Shown here one piece after another: positions 9,061 to 16,800 of a DNA stretch of 17,456 nt (position 1 is the stretch's first letter; every line of letters starts with the position of its first letter). This DNA comes from Nymphaea colorata. Taxonomy: Eukaryota > Streptophyta > Magnoliopsida > Nymphaeales > Nymphaeaceae. The stretch lies in NCBI RefSeq assembly GCF_008831285.2, contig NW_022205088.1:1-17456 (forward strand). Reading direction: 5' to 3'. A program made the position numbers and the translations under genes. A model generated the notes under the pieces. It made no database searches. It had not been told where the DNA came from and worked only from the letters and a program-made list of their open reading frames with translations.

Positions 9061-9420
9061 TTTTAAAAAAAAATACCAAAAAATAAAGAACATGAAAAAA
9101 AACAAGTATTACTATTATACGTGTTTTTTCATATTTTGCCGTATTATACCAGAAAAATTCATCTCTATATAATACCTATACACGATATAGGTAACAATGC
9201 CTGGAACTCTAGTCCTCATGTTCTGCTAAATCACATGGAAACAAAAAAGAACCATCTTAGTCCCACTCATGTCATACCAACTCATTGTTGATAGCTGACC
9301 ATAAGGGAGAGCCACATGATATGAACAAAAAATTGGATTTTTTGGGTACTGTACTGTTTCAATCCACTCTATGAATGCTTGCTTGCTCTGCCTCTAAGAT
9401 ACCATGGATCACAATGTGTC
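9061..9420. other. hAT interior, non-coding; dispersed repeat motif
   Basis: A-rich sequence between the hAT subterminal repeats and the PGK stop codon. It includes TATTATACGTGTTTTTTCAT and TTTGCCGTATTATACCAG near 9113-9155, which recur in altered form at about 15540-15700. On the minus strand this would be the 3' untranslated or flanking sequence of the PGK fragment. Confidence 0.5.
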
Positions 9421-9814
9421 TCAGGTGGACATGGGCACGTTCTCCTCAAGAGCAAGAACTCCCGAAAGCACTTTCCCTTCCAAGAGCTCTAAGGAAACAC
9501 CACCTCCTGTTGATATGTGGCTCATCTTGTCTGCAACTCCTACTTTCTCCACAGCAGCGACAGAATCACCACCACCTATGATCGTCGTCACACCCTTCCC
9601 ACTGAGATCAGCAAGCTTCTTAGCAATTGCCTAAATTTCAAATACAGTGTATAATTATCAAGAAACTAATAAATCAACCAAATCAAACACACACAAACAT
9701 GCACATGCATGTGTGCACACAGAGATTGAAATAACATGTGCAATAATAATACATGACAAGAAAGAAGCAATATGACAACGTTGGTGATCACCATACCTCA
9801 GTTCCTACTGCAAA
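9421..9814 (-). pseudogene. PGK: Phosphoglycerate kinase 3' exons captured inside a hAT element
   Basis: The minus strand has an exon end reading FAVGTE (9797-9814), a 166-bp intron (9631-9796) with GTATGG donor and ATTTAG acceptor, and a last exon at 9421-9630. The exon starts [20 protein letters not shown], then [20 protein letters not shown] and [20 protein letters not shown], and ends in a stop at 9421-9423. Joined at phase 0, it reads GTE-AIAKKL without a break. This is the C-terminal part of PGK, which makes ATP from 1,3-bisphosphoglycerate in glycolysis and the Calvin cycle. The GGGDS and STGGGxSLELLEG motifs belong to the nucleotide-binding domain. The C-terminal extension ending VPMST resembles plastid-type plant PGK. 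About 75 of roughly 400 residues remain, all in frame, with no start codon. It lies between hAT transposase and hAT terminus in the same orientation, so capture by the transposon is the likely origin. Confidence 0.9.
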
Positions 9815-9891
9815 CTTGTGCTCAGATAAAGGCTTTGCAAGTAATTGCCATTACTTGTGCAAAGAGGAATGACAATAACGTTCAGAAAAAT

Positions 9892-10023
9892 CTATTCCAA
9901 GCTCAACGAAAGAATAAAATTTGCAGCAGACCTTGCGTGGGCTTGGAGATTTAGAAGAGGATGAGGTGGACCTTGCATGTCTAGGAGGTCCTCTCCTGGC
10001 CTGCCTTTGGTTGTATTATCCAT
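9892..10023 (-). other. Small open frame with an overlapping Ser/Arg-rich frame
   Basis: On the minus strand an ATG at 10021-10023 opens a 43-codon frame (MDNTTKGRPGEDLLDMQGPP...). An overlapping frame reads RHARSTSSSSKSPSPRK before a possible AAG|GTCTGC donor. Ser/Arg/Pro-rich tracts of that sort occur at the N-termini of many plant hAT transposases, but they are low in complexity and the frame has a stop just upstream. It sits between the transposase 3' end and the PGK exons. It may be a captured or rearranged exon, or chance. Confidence 0.2.
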
Positions 10024-10506
10024 GAGAAGAAAGTCAGCAACAGTATGGATGTGAAGGAATCAAAACAAACCCATCTTACTACACCAGACGTGTACATCAT
10101 TCAAACCATCATTAGATGACATCGTATCAATTTTTGCACAAAATCTGTCCCTCTCTCTCTCTTGTTAAAGGTCCTCTACAAATGTGAAGAACTGTATAAT
10201 ATTTACTGAACAAACCCATAATATGATCAACTGTCATAATGACAAATACTTTTCAACATAGTTTAAGTTTGACATGAACTTCAAGACTCTGCACAAGAGA
10301 TTATACAAAGATGCCACACCCATATCTGAGAGCAACAAAAAAATGCAAAGAAATGATAACGTCAATAGAAAATTCATGGTTGTAGCTTGAAATGTCCATC
10401 TGCAATTTAACATGAAAAAGAAATGTTAATAAAAATTAACATGTGCTTGTCAACATAGGATATGAAACATTAATTACAAAAATTACCATAATAAGCATGC
10501 ACTCGA
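10024..10506. other. Non-coding interior of the hAT element
   Basis: AT-rich sequence downstream of the transposase stop on the minus strand. A short CT run (TCCCTCTCTCTCTCTTG, near 10148) is the only repeat seen. No coding similarity was found. Confidence 0.45.
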
Positions 10507-11140
10507 TTAACATTCCTCGTCATAATGGTGCTCTGCATCATGAGAACTGTAACAAAGACACTTATTAATTTAAGCACACTATTAAGTTAATATGTATAAA
10601 CTATGAAGCATGAACATCTTACCTTTCACACAAGTTGTTTGCATCGCGAATCCAACTTTGTGTGCAGATTAATGACTCTACATTTTCAGGAGTAGTTGAA
10701 CATCGATAATCATTAATAATTCTTCCCGATGTACTGAATGCAGATTCTGAAGCAACTGTAGATACAAGAATAGCTAACACATCTCGAGCCATCCTTGCTA
10801 GAATTTTGTATTTGCTTTCATTTGCCTTCCACCTAGATAATATGTTGAACTCTACAGTAGGTGATATTTCTTCATTGGATCAAGCAAATATTTCTCTAGA
10901 CCTGTGTGAACCACTACAGGAGATACAAAGTTGACATATGCTTTAAACCCATATCTAGACACACTTTTATACTCTTCCATTGTAATCATGGTACTGGTGG
11001 ATGCATTGGCTCTTCCCATATTACACGTGTCACTATCCTCATACATATTTTTGTACTCAGCATACAATTCATGAAGAGTGTTCTCTATAATTCCACATTT
11101 CACTATTGCATCAGGTTTATCTCGTCAAATGGCTTCGAAA
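10507..11140 (-). pseudogene. hAT (Ac-type) transposase, C-terminal part with last intron
   Basis: The minus-strand frame at 10852-11103 reads ENTLHELYAEYKNMYEDSD...EEYKSVSRYGFKAYVNF...LEKYLLDP. After a one-base frame change near 10878 it continues as EEISPTVEFNILSRWKANES, KYKILARMARDVLAI, STVASESAFSTSGRIINDYR and TPENVESLICTQSWIRDANN. This is the hAT C-terminal dimerisation domain; ASESAFSTSGRI and the W of LSRWK are signature residues. A 76-bp intron (10547-10622; AG|GTAAGA donor, TTGTTACAG acceptor) leads to a 40-base last exon ending DAEHHYDEEC-stop at 10507-10509, in correct phase. Transposase cuts and joins element ends in the nucleus. The N-terminal BED finger and catalytic core are missing upstream of about 11140, where in-frame stops appear, so the gene is dead. 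Its terminus is the GC-rich end at 8859. Confidence 0.88.
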
Positions 11141-12029
11141 GCAAGCGGTAGAGACCAACTACAACTATGAGAAAATTTGATGTGATAACAGGTCGATCGG
11201 ATACAACAATATTAAATATGAAGCCCTTAGTACTAAAAAACCAAACAGTTGTAAGTCTAAAAAGAAACAAAATTAACAAAGAATAGCTGGCTTGAAAAGA
11301 AACAAATATATGGAAAACAGGAGCTAAAATAATAGTAGGTAAAAGAAAAAAGAAAAGAGAATAAGAAAATCAACCATTCTCAAACCATTAAGGCAAAGTT
11401 AGATTGAAATACTGGATCGAACGAAACCCCATCCATCCCATCTATTCATTTGGGCATTTGTTATTATTTATTTATTTTCTATTTAATTGTTTTCTTTATT
11501 CATTTTTGCCAACTTATAACTAATATTTATTTAATATGCAACCCGAGCTTGGCCATTTTATCTGCGGATCAAAACAGTAAAAGAAGAGGTCCACAAGAAT
11601 GTTTGCAGCGGCCCGACCGTTGTGGGTTTCATTTAACATGTCGATGAATGGAGACATCGTTAAATTTGAACCACCAAAGCATGTGGAGTCGTGGAGGCAG
11701 TAAGTTCTGCGAATGGCGCGACTATAGAGCCGTTGGAAGCCAAATGGAGGCCATTTACCAATTTGATCAAATGTGCGCCGGGTCTCTCTCTCTTGGAGAT
11801 ACCAGCAGGGCTTCAATACCATCCTTGCTTCTTTTACTTTGTTCACCATTTTGGTAGGCTTCAATCTTAGCGATTTTCAGGAGACAAGGTCGGTCATCTC
11901 TTGCTCTCTTATCCATTTGGCAATGTTGCGTTCTTTGTAGATATTTTGTTATATTATTCATAATCTCGTGGGAGAATTGAGGGATCCTGAGTTAGATTTC
12001 TTTCTTGGTGTTTCTAGATGTATTTCATG
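11141..12029. other. Anonymous sequence upstream of the hAT remnant
   Basis: Similarity to hAT transposase fades here. Overlapping open frames on both strands at 11520-11864 have no recognised motif. A stretch at 11796-11848 (GGAGATACCAGCAGGGCTTC...) is repeated imperfectly at 12030-12084. I looked for the missing hAT end (a CACCCCTA-type sequence) and did not find a convincing one. Confidence 0.4.
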
Positions 12030-12084
12030 GGAGATATACCAGCAGAGCGTAATGCACATCCTTGGTTCTCTTTTACTTCGTTCG
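11796..12084. repeat. Imperfect direct repeat, two ~53-bp copies 234 bp apart
   Basis: Copy 1, 11796-11848, begins GGAGATACCAGCAGGGCTTC. Copy 2, 12030-12084, begins GGAGATATACCAGCAGAGCG. Both run through a CATCCTTG-TTCT-TTTTACTT-GTTC core with several small indels. This suggests an old local duplication. Confidence 0.6.
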
Positions 12085-12210
12085 TCTTGCTCATGGGTCG
12101 ACTACAATAAAAGATAGCTTCTGCCACGATCATTCCCATGGAAAGGTCTGTGGTGGACAAAATGGTAAAAGTTGTTCCTCTTTTAGCAGAATACTTTTAC
12201 AAGATAATAA

Positions 12211-12564
12211 GAGGAGGCAAACTCAAGGGAGAGAGAGAGGGACCGGCAATCTGTGATCACCTTTCCATGCTTCTCTCGTTCTGCAGCCTTCCAATATGAC
12301 GAGGTTCTTGTCAATGAGAATGAGTACAAGAGAGCCAGGACTCTTTTCCTCCACTTGATTCCCTCATCTATCGATGAAGCAGAGAGCAAACAGAGGCACC
12401 TCTGTTGCCCACTCGAATGCAATCTTATCCTAGACCACGAGATCGGAAGCAATGTCGTTTTCTCACTTGTAGAGTTCTTCTCATCCAGCCTCAAGAATGC
12501 TGGTGGATTTATGCATGGGGCAAACATTAAGGAATGGTTGAAGAGAGAGAGTTCCTCCACTTGA
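12211..12564 (+). pseudogene. Unrecognised coding-like block, likely gene fragment
   Basis: A plus-strand frame stays open for 117 codons with no usable ATG near its start. Its codon use looks coding: many GAG, AAG, CTC, TTC, GCC and AGC. It reads SRSAAFQYDEVLVNENEYKR, then ARTLFLHLIPSSIDEAESKQ, RHLCCPLECNLILDHEIGSN and VVFSLVEFFSSSLKNAGGFM, with the stop at 12562-12564. Helical, leucine-spaced segments are visible, but I do not recognise the family. A second plus-strand frame just upstream (12138-12299, MERSVVDKMVKVVPLLAEYF) could belong to the same former gene in another frame. The opposite strand is open too (12183-12620) but looks less protein-like. A fragment of a host gene is the likeliest reading. 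Confidence 0.45.
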
Positions 12565-12789
12565 CGATTTATGTTGGATAGCGACAGATCTCTTTTGTGT
12601 TTGTGCATTTTTTTCCACATTGTGTCGCATAAGCCTTGCTGTTCGTTGCTTCATGAGGTTATTCATACCTACTGAATTGGTTAGATATTTCGTGCATGAA
12701 TATGAAGTATGTGGCTGTCTTGGTGCAATTTTTAACTCACCAAAGCAAGAAGCTTCCTACTGAAATAATGGACTTATGATTAAGCACGT
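12565..12789. other. Spacer between two gene-fragment candidates
   Basis: Nothing recognised. Confidence 0.5.
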
Positions 12790-12885
12790 GGAGTGGAGCC
12801 AGAAGTAACTTGGGAAGATCGACAGAACATCAATATATTCAATAATCAGTTTCATGAGCTTGAGCATGACATGAAAGCCGCCACG
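12790..12885 (+). pseudogene. PFD4: Prefoldin subunit 4 exon fragment
   Basis: The plus-strand frame reads [20 protein letters not shown] then [12 protein letters not shown]. The remembered plant prefoldin 4 N-terminal helix is EVTWEDQQNIN-KFGRLNNR-HELE-EIK-AK. The match covers about 28 residues with conservative changes (Q to R, R to Q, EI to DM) and a three-residue loss (G-R-L) after INIF. Prefoldin is the hexameric co-chaperone that passes unfolded actin and tubulin to the CCT chaperonin, and subunit 4 is a beta-type subunit. A stop codon (12781-12783) directly precedes the frame and similarity stops at the ACG|GTGTCA point, a possible exon end. The remaining exons were not found nearby, so it is an isolated fragment. 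Confidence 0.72.
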
Positions 12886-13461
12886 GTGTCACCTTTTTTT
12901 TTTCTTTTCCTTTTCGACTTAGTACTTTCGGTTTACTGTTAGATTTTGGTCCTCATGTTTTTTTAGAAATTATAGAATATGATAGCTGTCCTTGGTATGT
13001 ACTTCTGGATTCCGGTTGTTGGCGGGTAAATCAAAGATATCCATGTTGTCCTGCATATGTTATTTCCTGAAGCTCCCGATGTTGTTAGTGGTAGTGGACA
13101 CGAATCATGTTAAGCATGAAAGTGTATGCATTTAGGATAAAGGTCATTGTATTTGAGCCTTTTCAAGAAAAGTTTGCATAGTGATCAGATTGCACAAAAA
13201 ATCTTCTTACCCTGCACATAAAGAATGATAGCATCAATTATCAATTTGTGATTACAAATACGACAGATGTACACAAAGGTCATACAGTCAAGTGTCTACA
13301 ATTTGGTTTTAACAGCTGAAAGCCTGAAATGCAGTTGTCACATTTTCATGTCAACCACAAATTCTGTCTATCGAGAAAAGATGAAGAACTGAAAAGTTCA
13401 ACAACTGAAAAGAATAATTATTTCAGTGGAAGGGCAAAAATTGATAAACAAATGTCCACAG
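12886..13461. other. Anonymous sequence after the prefoldin fragment
   Basis: Opens with a T-rich run (about 12894-12912). I searched by eye for the next prefoldin 4 exon (ENLEDA..ELIL..EE) and did not find it. The 82-codon frame at 13329-13577 overlaps the exon candidate below in another frame. Confidence 0.45.
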
Positions 13462-13552
13462 GCATATCGTTATTAGCATTCCCTGTGGCCCATCTGCCTT
13501 GGCTGTCAAGGAAGCAACATGGGGACTTGCTTGTCATGCTGCAATATCTCAG
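13462..13552 (+). other. Orphan exon-like segment, family unknown
   Basis: A 91-base stretch lies between an acceptor-like AATGTCCACAG and a donor-like TCTCAG|GTACCT. The frame consistent with these borders reads HIVISIPCGPSALAVKEATW then GLACHAAISQ, with coding-like codon choice. I do not recognise the protein. It could be an exon remnant of a host gene, or a chance open frame. Neighbouring exon candidates were not joined convincingly. Confidence 0.3.
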
Positions 13553-15248
13553 GTACCTCCAAGTGTTTGCATTTTAATGCTTTTCAGCTTATTAATTCAG
13601 TTTTTCAACATTAGACAAGCTAGAAATGAAGGGATAATTTTTCACCAAAAGATGGGTGACCATTTCATATCTGCTTGTTATAGGCCATGAAATGAAGTAC
13701 GGTGGTAGACACATCACTGATCTGTAGAATGGGTAATTAGATCCATTTGCCTTTTATGCTGTGGGGAAGTGAGGTGAAGTTTTTTAACCTGTTTGCACTT
13801 TGCAGCCTCTCACGGTGCTCTGCTCTATGAGTTTCTTTATCTTTTGTAGACAGTCTGCTGCTAAACGTTTGCTAGCATTAAAAATCATATGATTTTCACA
13901 AGTTACATAAACTAAAATATAGATCATATAGCTTATTTAAGCAATGTTGAGGCTCCACTGTTTTCTTCTTGCTTTATCTGTTACATTTGTGCTGATATGA
14001 TAATGTTAGAGTGCATTCAACTCACAAATCAGGAGCATGGTTGATTTTATGCCTTTAGTTACATCCAAAGGGAACAGATATTAAAGACTTTGCTTTGTGC
14101 TTCGGTCGACTGTATCTAATTTTTGAAGTCTTGAACATCAAATATGAAATGTAAATGTTCCTTCAGATCTATCTGAATAGTCCATGAAATAAAGGTCAAT
14201 CAGACTATCCATGAGGACCAAGAAATGCTCATCACTGCATTTTTGTGATGCTCAAGTATCTAGTTTAGGGCCCCATACATGATGACCCAATATACCATTT
14301 TTGCCACTAGCCATGGTTGTACATTCCTAAACCTTAACAACAAATATTCCTTGGAGATTTTTCAGAAATCCAAAAATATTCTGCTATATTAGAAAACAAG
14401 GTGTAAATTAAGCAATTTTTTTTTTCCTTTACATGATAAAAGATGTTTTTCTATACATCATTGTTGTAGAGTCCACAAAATTTGATCTTAGATCACTTAG
14501 ATTTCAAAATCCAAAGATATGACCCTCCCTCATCTGACCTTGCATCAGCCCATTTGACAATGGAAAATACTAAAGTGAGGATCCAGCTTTTAATTCATAT
14601 TATCAATGCATGCAGTCATGTACATAATATCATTGTATGCAGTCATGATGATATACATTCATAACTAAACCAAAATTTGAGTGTGTTATCCTACTAGGAT
14701 GTAATAAAGATCAGGCATTCTTATATATAATGTATGCTAATTGTAACCAAGTCTCTCTATGACATATCTTGTTTAGTGGTGTGATCTACACATGCCAAAT
14801 ATGCGCTACTCTCTGATATGTTTTGTTTATGAGCAGACACAGAGGAGTGGTGCTTCATATTTTGCATGGAACATTGGCACTTTAAAAATATGTGACGTTA
14901 GAAATTTGCCAAGCATCAAGTATGGTTCACTTTTCAGAAAGCACAGCTATCAAAGAGGTGGCTAATTATATGTGAAGGAGAAAAGGACATTAAAGTACAT
15001 TTTGAATAATGTAATTGGATTCAATATCTAAAAGGGCAGCAGCTTTGATAGTGAAGGCAGTATGGAATTTCTAAATCTATGAACTTCCCTTTATCATTTC
15101 CAAGCTTGTGCAGCAATCCTTTGGTCGATAAAGCTGTGGGCGTATGGATCTATGTGGATCTTGATAATAGTTTAGTCTTGTAGTTGATTTTCTCTTTATG
15201 GTATTGATGCTTTTTCTTTCTATCTTTCTTTCCTTTTTTTTTGTGCAG
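13553..15248. other. Anonymous, intron-like sequence
   Basis: AT-rich, with no firm gene. Two weak open patches follow splice-like borders: 14837-14965 (after TTTATGAGCAG; reads TQRSGASYFAWNIGTLKICD) and about 15081-15182 (FPLSFPSLCSNPLVDKAVGV). Neither is recognised or well supported. Confidence 0.4.
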
Positions 15249-15382
15249 GTTGGTATTTTCTTAGTCCCAGTTCCGTAATTACTCTGAGATTACCGTTTTC
15301 ATCAAACTTTTATCTGGATCAATCTGACTCAAACCAATGGTTAGCATTTGAACCAGAGGATGATTTGCCTTTGTTATGGTGA
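15249..15382 (+). other. Orphan exon-like segment after a strong acceptor
   Basis: A long pyrimidine tract (15208-15245) ending TTGTGCAG is a textbook plant 3' splice site. The following frame (first two bases completing a codon) reads WYFLSPSSVITLRLPFSSNF then YLDQSDSNQWLAFEPEDDLP and ends LLW-stop at 15380-15382. A TTATG|GTGATC donor at 15378/15379 is the alternative end. The acidic, tryptophan-bearing WLAFEPEDDLP segment looks like real protein sequence, but I do not recognise the family. It may be the 3' exon of a decayed or fragmentary gene on the plus strand. Confidence 0.38.
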
Positions 15383-15469
15383 TCAGCTTTCTTTTTGTCT
15401 ATGTTGATCCACTGTCACAAATATCGCAACTTAATTGAAAAAGACACGTTAAATACGTGAAAAATAAGT

Positions 15470-15700
15470 CAGGCGTAGAAACAGCAATACAATGCATCTT
15501 TTTTAAAAAATGTCAGAATATAAAAAACAAAAAAGAACGTGAATTATACACGTTTTTTAATATTTTTATTAACTTCTTATTTATTTTATTTTTTATATTT
15601 TCAGGATTTTTTAAATATTTTAATTTTTTTTAAAAAATCTTGATTTCCAAAATATTTCCAAAATATACAACTTTGCCGTGTTATCCTCGAGAAATTCATG
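15470..15700. repeat. AT-rich dispersed repeat, related to 9050-9160
   Basis: GAATTATACACGTTTTTTAA (near 15540) and TTTGCCGTGTTATCCTCGAG (near 15673) match, in the same order, TATTATACGTGTTTTTTCA (9113) and TTTGCCGTATTATACCAG (9137). The upstream AATGC..TTTTTAAAAAA...AAGAAC blocks also correspond. The two differ in the length between blocks. They are likely copies of one non-coding transposon end or repeat family; a shorter related motif (AAAAAACGTGTTTTTTAAAA) lies near 17197. Confidence 0.55.
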
Positions 15701-15819
15701 TTCACCTCATGCTCTAATAGTTTAATAATTTCAGATAAATATAATAATTTCAGGTAAATATATCATATTGCACTGACATCATGTTCATATTGCACTGACA
15801 TCATGTTCACCTCATGCTC
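15697..15819. repeat. Nested direct duplications
   Basis: Three layers are visible. CATGTTCACCTCATGCTCT occurs at 15697-15715 and 15801-15819. A 19-bp pair, TAATAATTTCAGATAAATA, is at 15723-15741 and 15742-15760 (one difference). A perfect 22-bp tandem pair is at 15764-15785 and 15786-15807 (CATATTGCACTGACATC plus ATGTT). This points to repeated slippage or break repair. Confidence 0.85.
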
Positions 15820-16724
15820 TTATCCAGCATTACCAATCAACTTCTATTTGAAAATATACCAGCTATCAAGGTTATGTTAGTGCCGAACTATATTTTGTAT
15901 GTGACTATGTATCAAATATATTGTTGTTTAGTAGGGGGTTGTGGTCTACTCTTCAATTGAAGCTTGTAATGGATCCAATAAACCAGGCATTTTAGCATAC
16001 TGAAAAAAATATTGCTGATATTGGTTTCAACCAAGCATTCTTAAAGACATTTTTTGTGCATTATGTTCTTTTCTCTAGTCCTTAGTGTTTTGCAATCAGT
16101 TTCACAAGGCCTATTTTATTTCCTGACAATTGTGCAAGAGATATTTGCTGTTTTGGCTGACACATTTCACAAGCTTGGTTTCAACTGCAAGTTTTGGTTC
16201 TACATGGGACTAATTTTCTGGATGAACCAATTGTCTGTCTTCTTGTTTCAGTTTCCAATAAATTGAAGTATTTTATAGTAAGTTTTGTCCTACAATTATT
16301 TTCTTCTAAAACTATTTCATGGAGCCTTGATTTTGGCTATAAGTACTCATTTTTTTCATCCAATCCTCCATTTTTTGTTTTGTTTGCAGGTGATCAAGAT
16401 CTTAGCTTTCTTCATGATCCATGAATTGGATTGGGAATTTAGGAACTTATTCTGAGGTGAAGATTGCTTTATCTTTCTTTTTTGTTTTCTAGTGACAGAA
16501 AAAATAGGAGCTTTCTGAGCAGGCCAGATTTGCTTGCCCAAAAGGTTGATCATTTACAGTATTGTATGTCTCTACTAGTTATTTGTGTATAACGTGCAAT
16601 ATATTTCTATTTTATTTATGAAATTTCTCTTACTGTACCAGAGATGATATGTTCTTTCACATACCCCTGTCCATCATTCTTAAACTTTTTGACTGTTTGG
16701 ATACAAGTATTGCTACACTACATG
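15820..16724. other. Anonymous, T-rich intron-like sequence
   Basis: Two good acceptor-like sites are present, CTTCTTGTTTCAG ending near 16250 and TTTTGTTTGCAG ending near 16390. The frame after the second reads VIKILAFFMIHELDWEFRNL before a stop. No protein family is recognised, and the open frames on either strand look like chance or residual exon fragments. Confidence 0.35.
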
Positions 16725-16800
16725 AATATGGGAGAATTAGAATTGTTTCTAGGAGAAATAAGATGCTAAGCTGCTAATATGAGAAAATTAGAATTGTTTC
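16725..16800. repeat. Direct repeat, two 25-bp copies
   Basis: AATATGGGAGAATTAGAATTGTTTC (16725-16749) and a copy with two differences (16776-16800), 51 bases apart. Confidence 0.8.

Noticed and set aside
8802-9105. Three overlapping Gly/Pro/Arg-rich open frames on the minus strand
   Set aside because: They come from translating the GGGCCGGG repeats of the hAT end, which contain few stop codons. They are not proteins.
9375-9634. Plus-strand open frames (68 and 76 codons)
   Set aside because: They are antisense shadows of the PGK last exon, which reads as a clear PGK C-terminus on the minus strand.
11421-11444. CCCCATCCATCCCATCTA as the missing second hAT end
   Set aside because: Only about 8 of 18 positions match the TAGGGGTGGGTATCGGGC end, and the next 8 bases (TTCATTTG) do not match TCTTTCAC as a target-site duplication.
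12183-12620. 145-codon minus-strand open frame
   Set aside because: It is the reverse complement of the plus-strand coding-like block at 12211-12564, and the plus frame has the more protein-like residues and codon use.
16054-16553. Overlapping hydrophobic open frames on both strands
   Set aside because: They are T-rich sequence giving Phe/Leu-rich frames by composition, with no motif and no consistent codon use.
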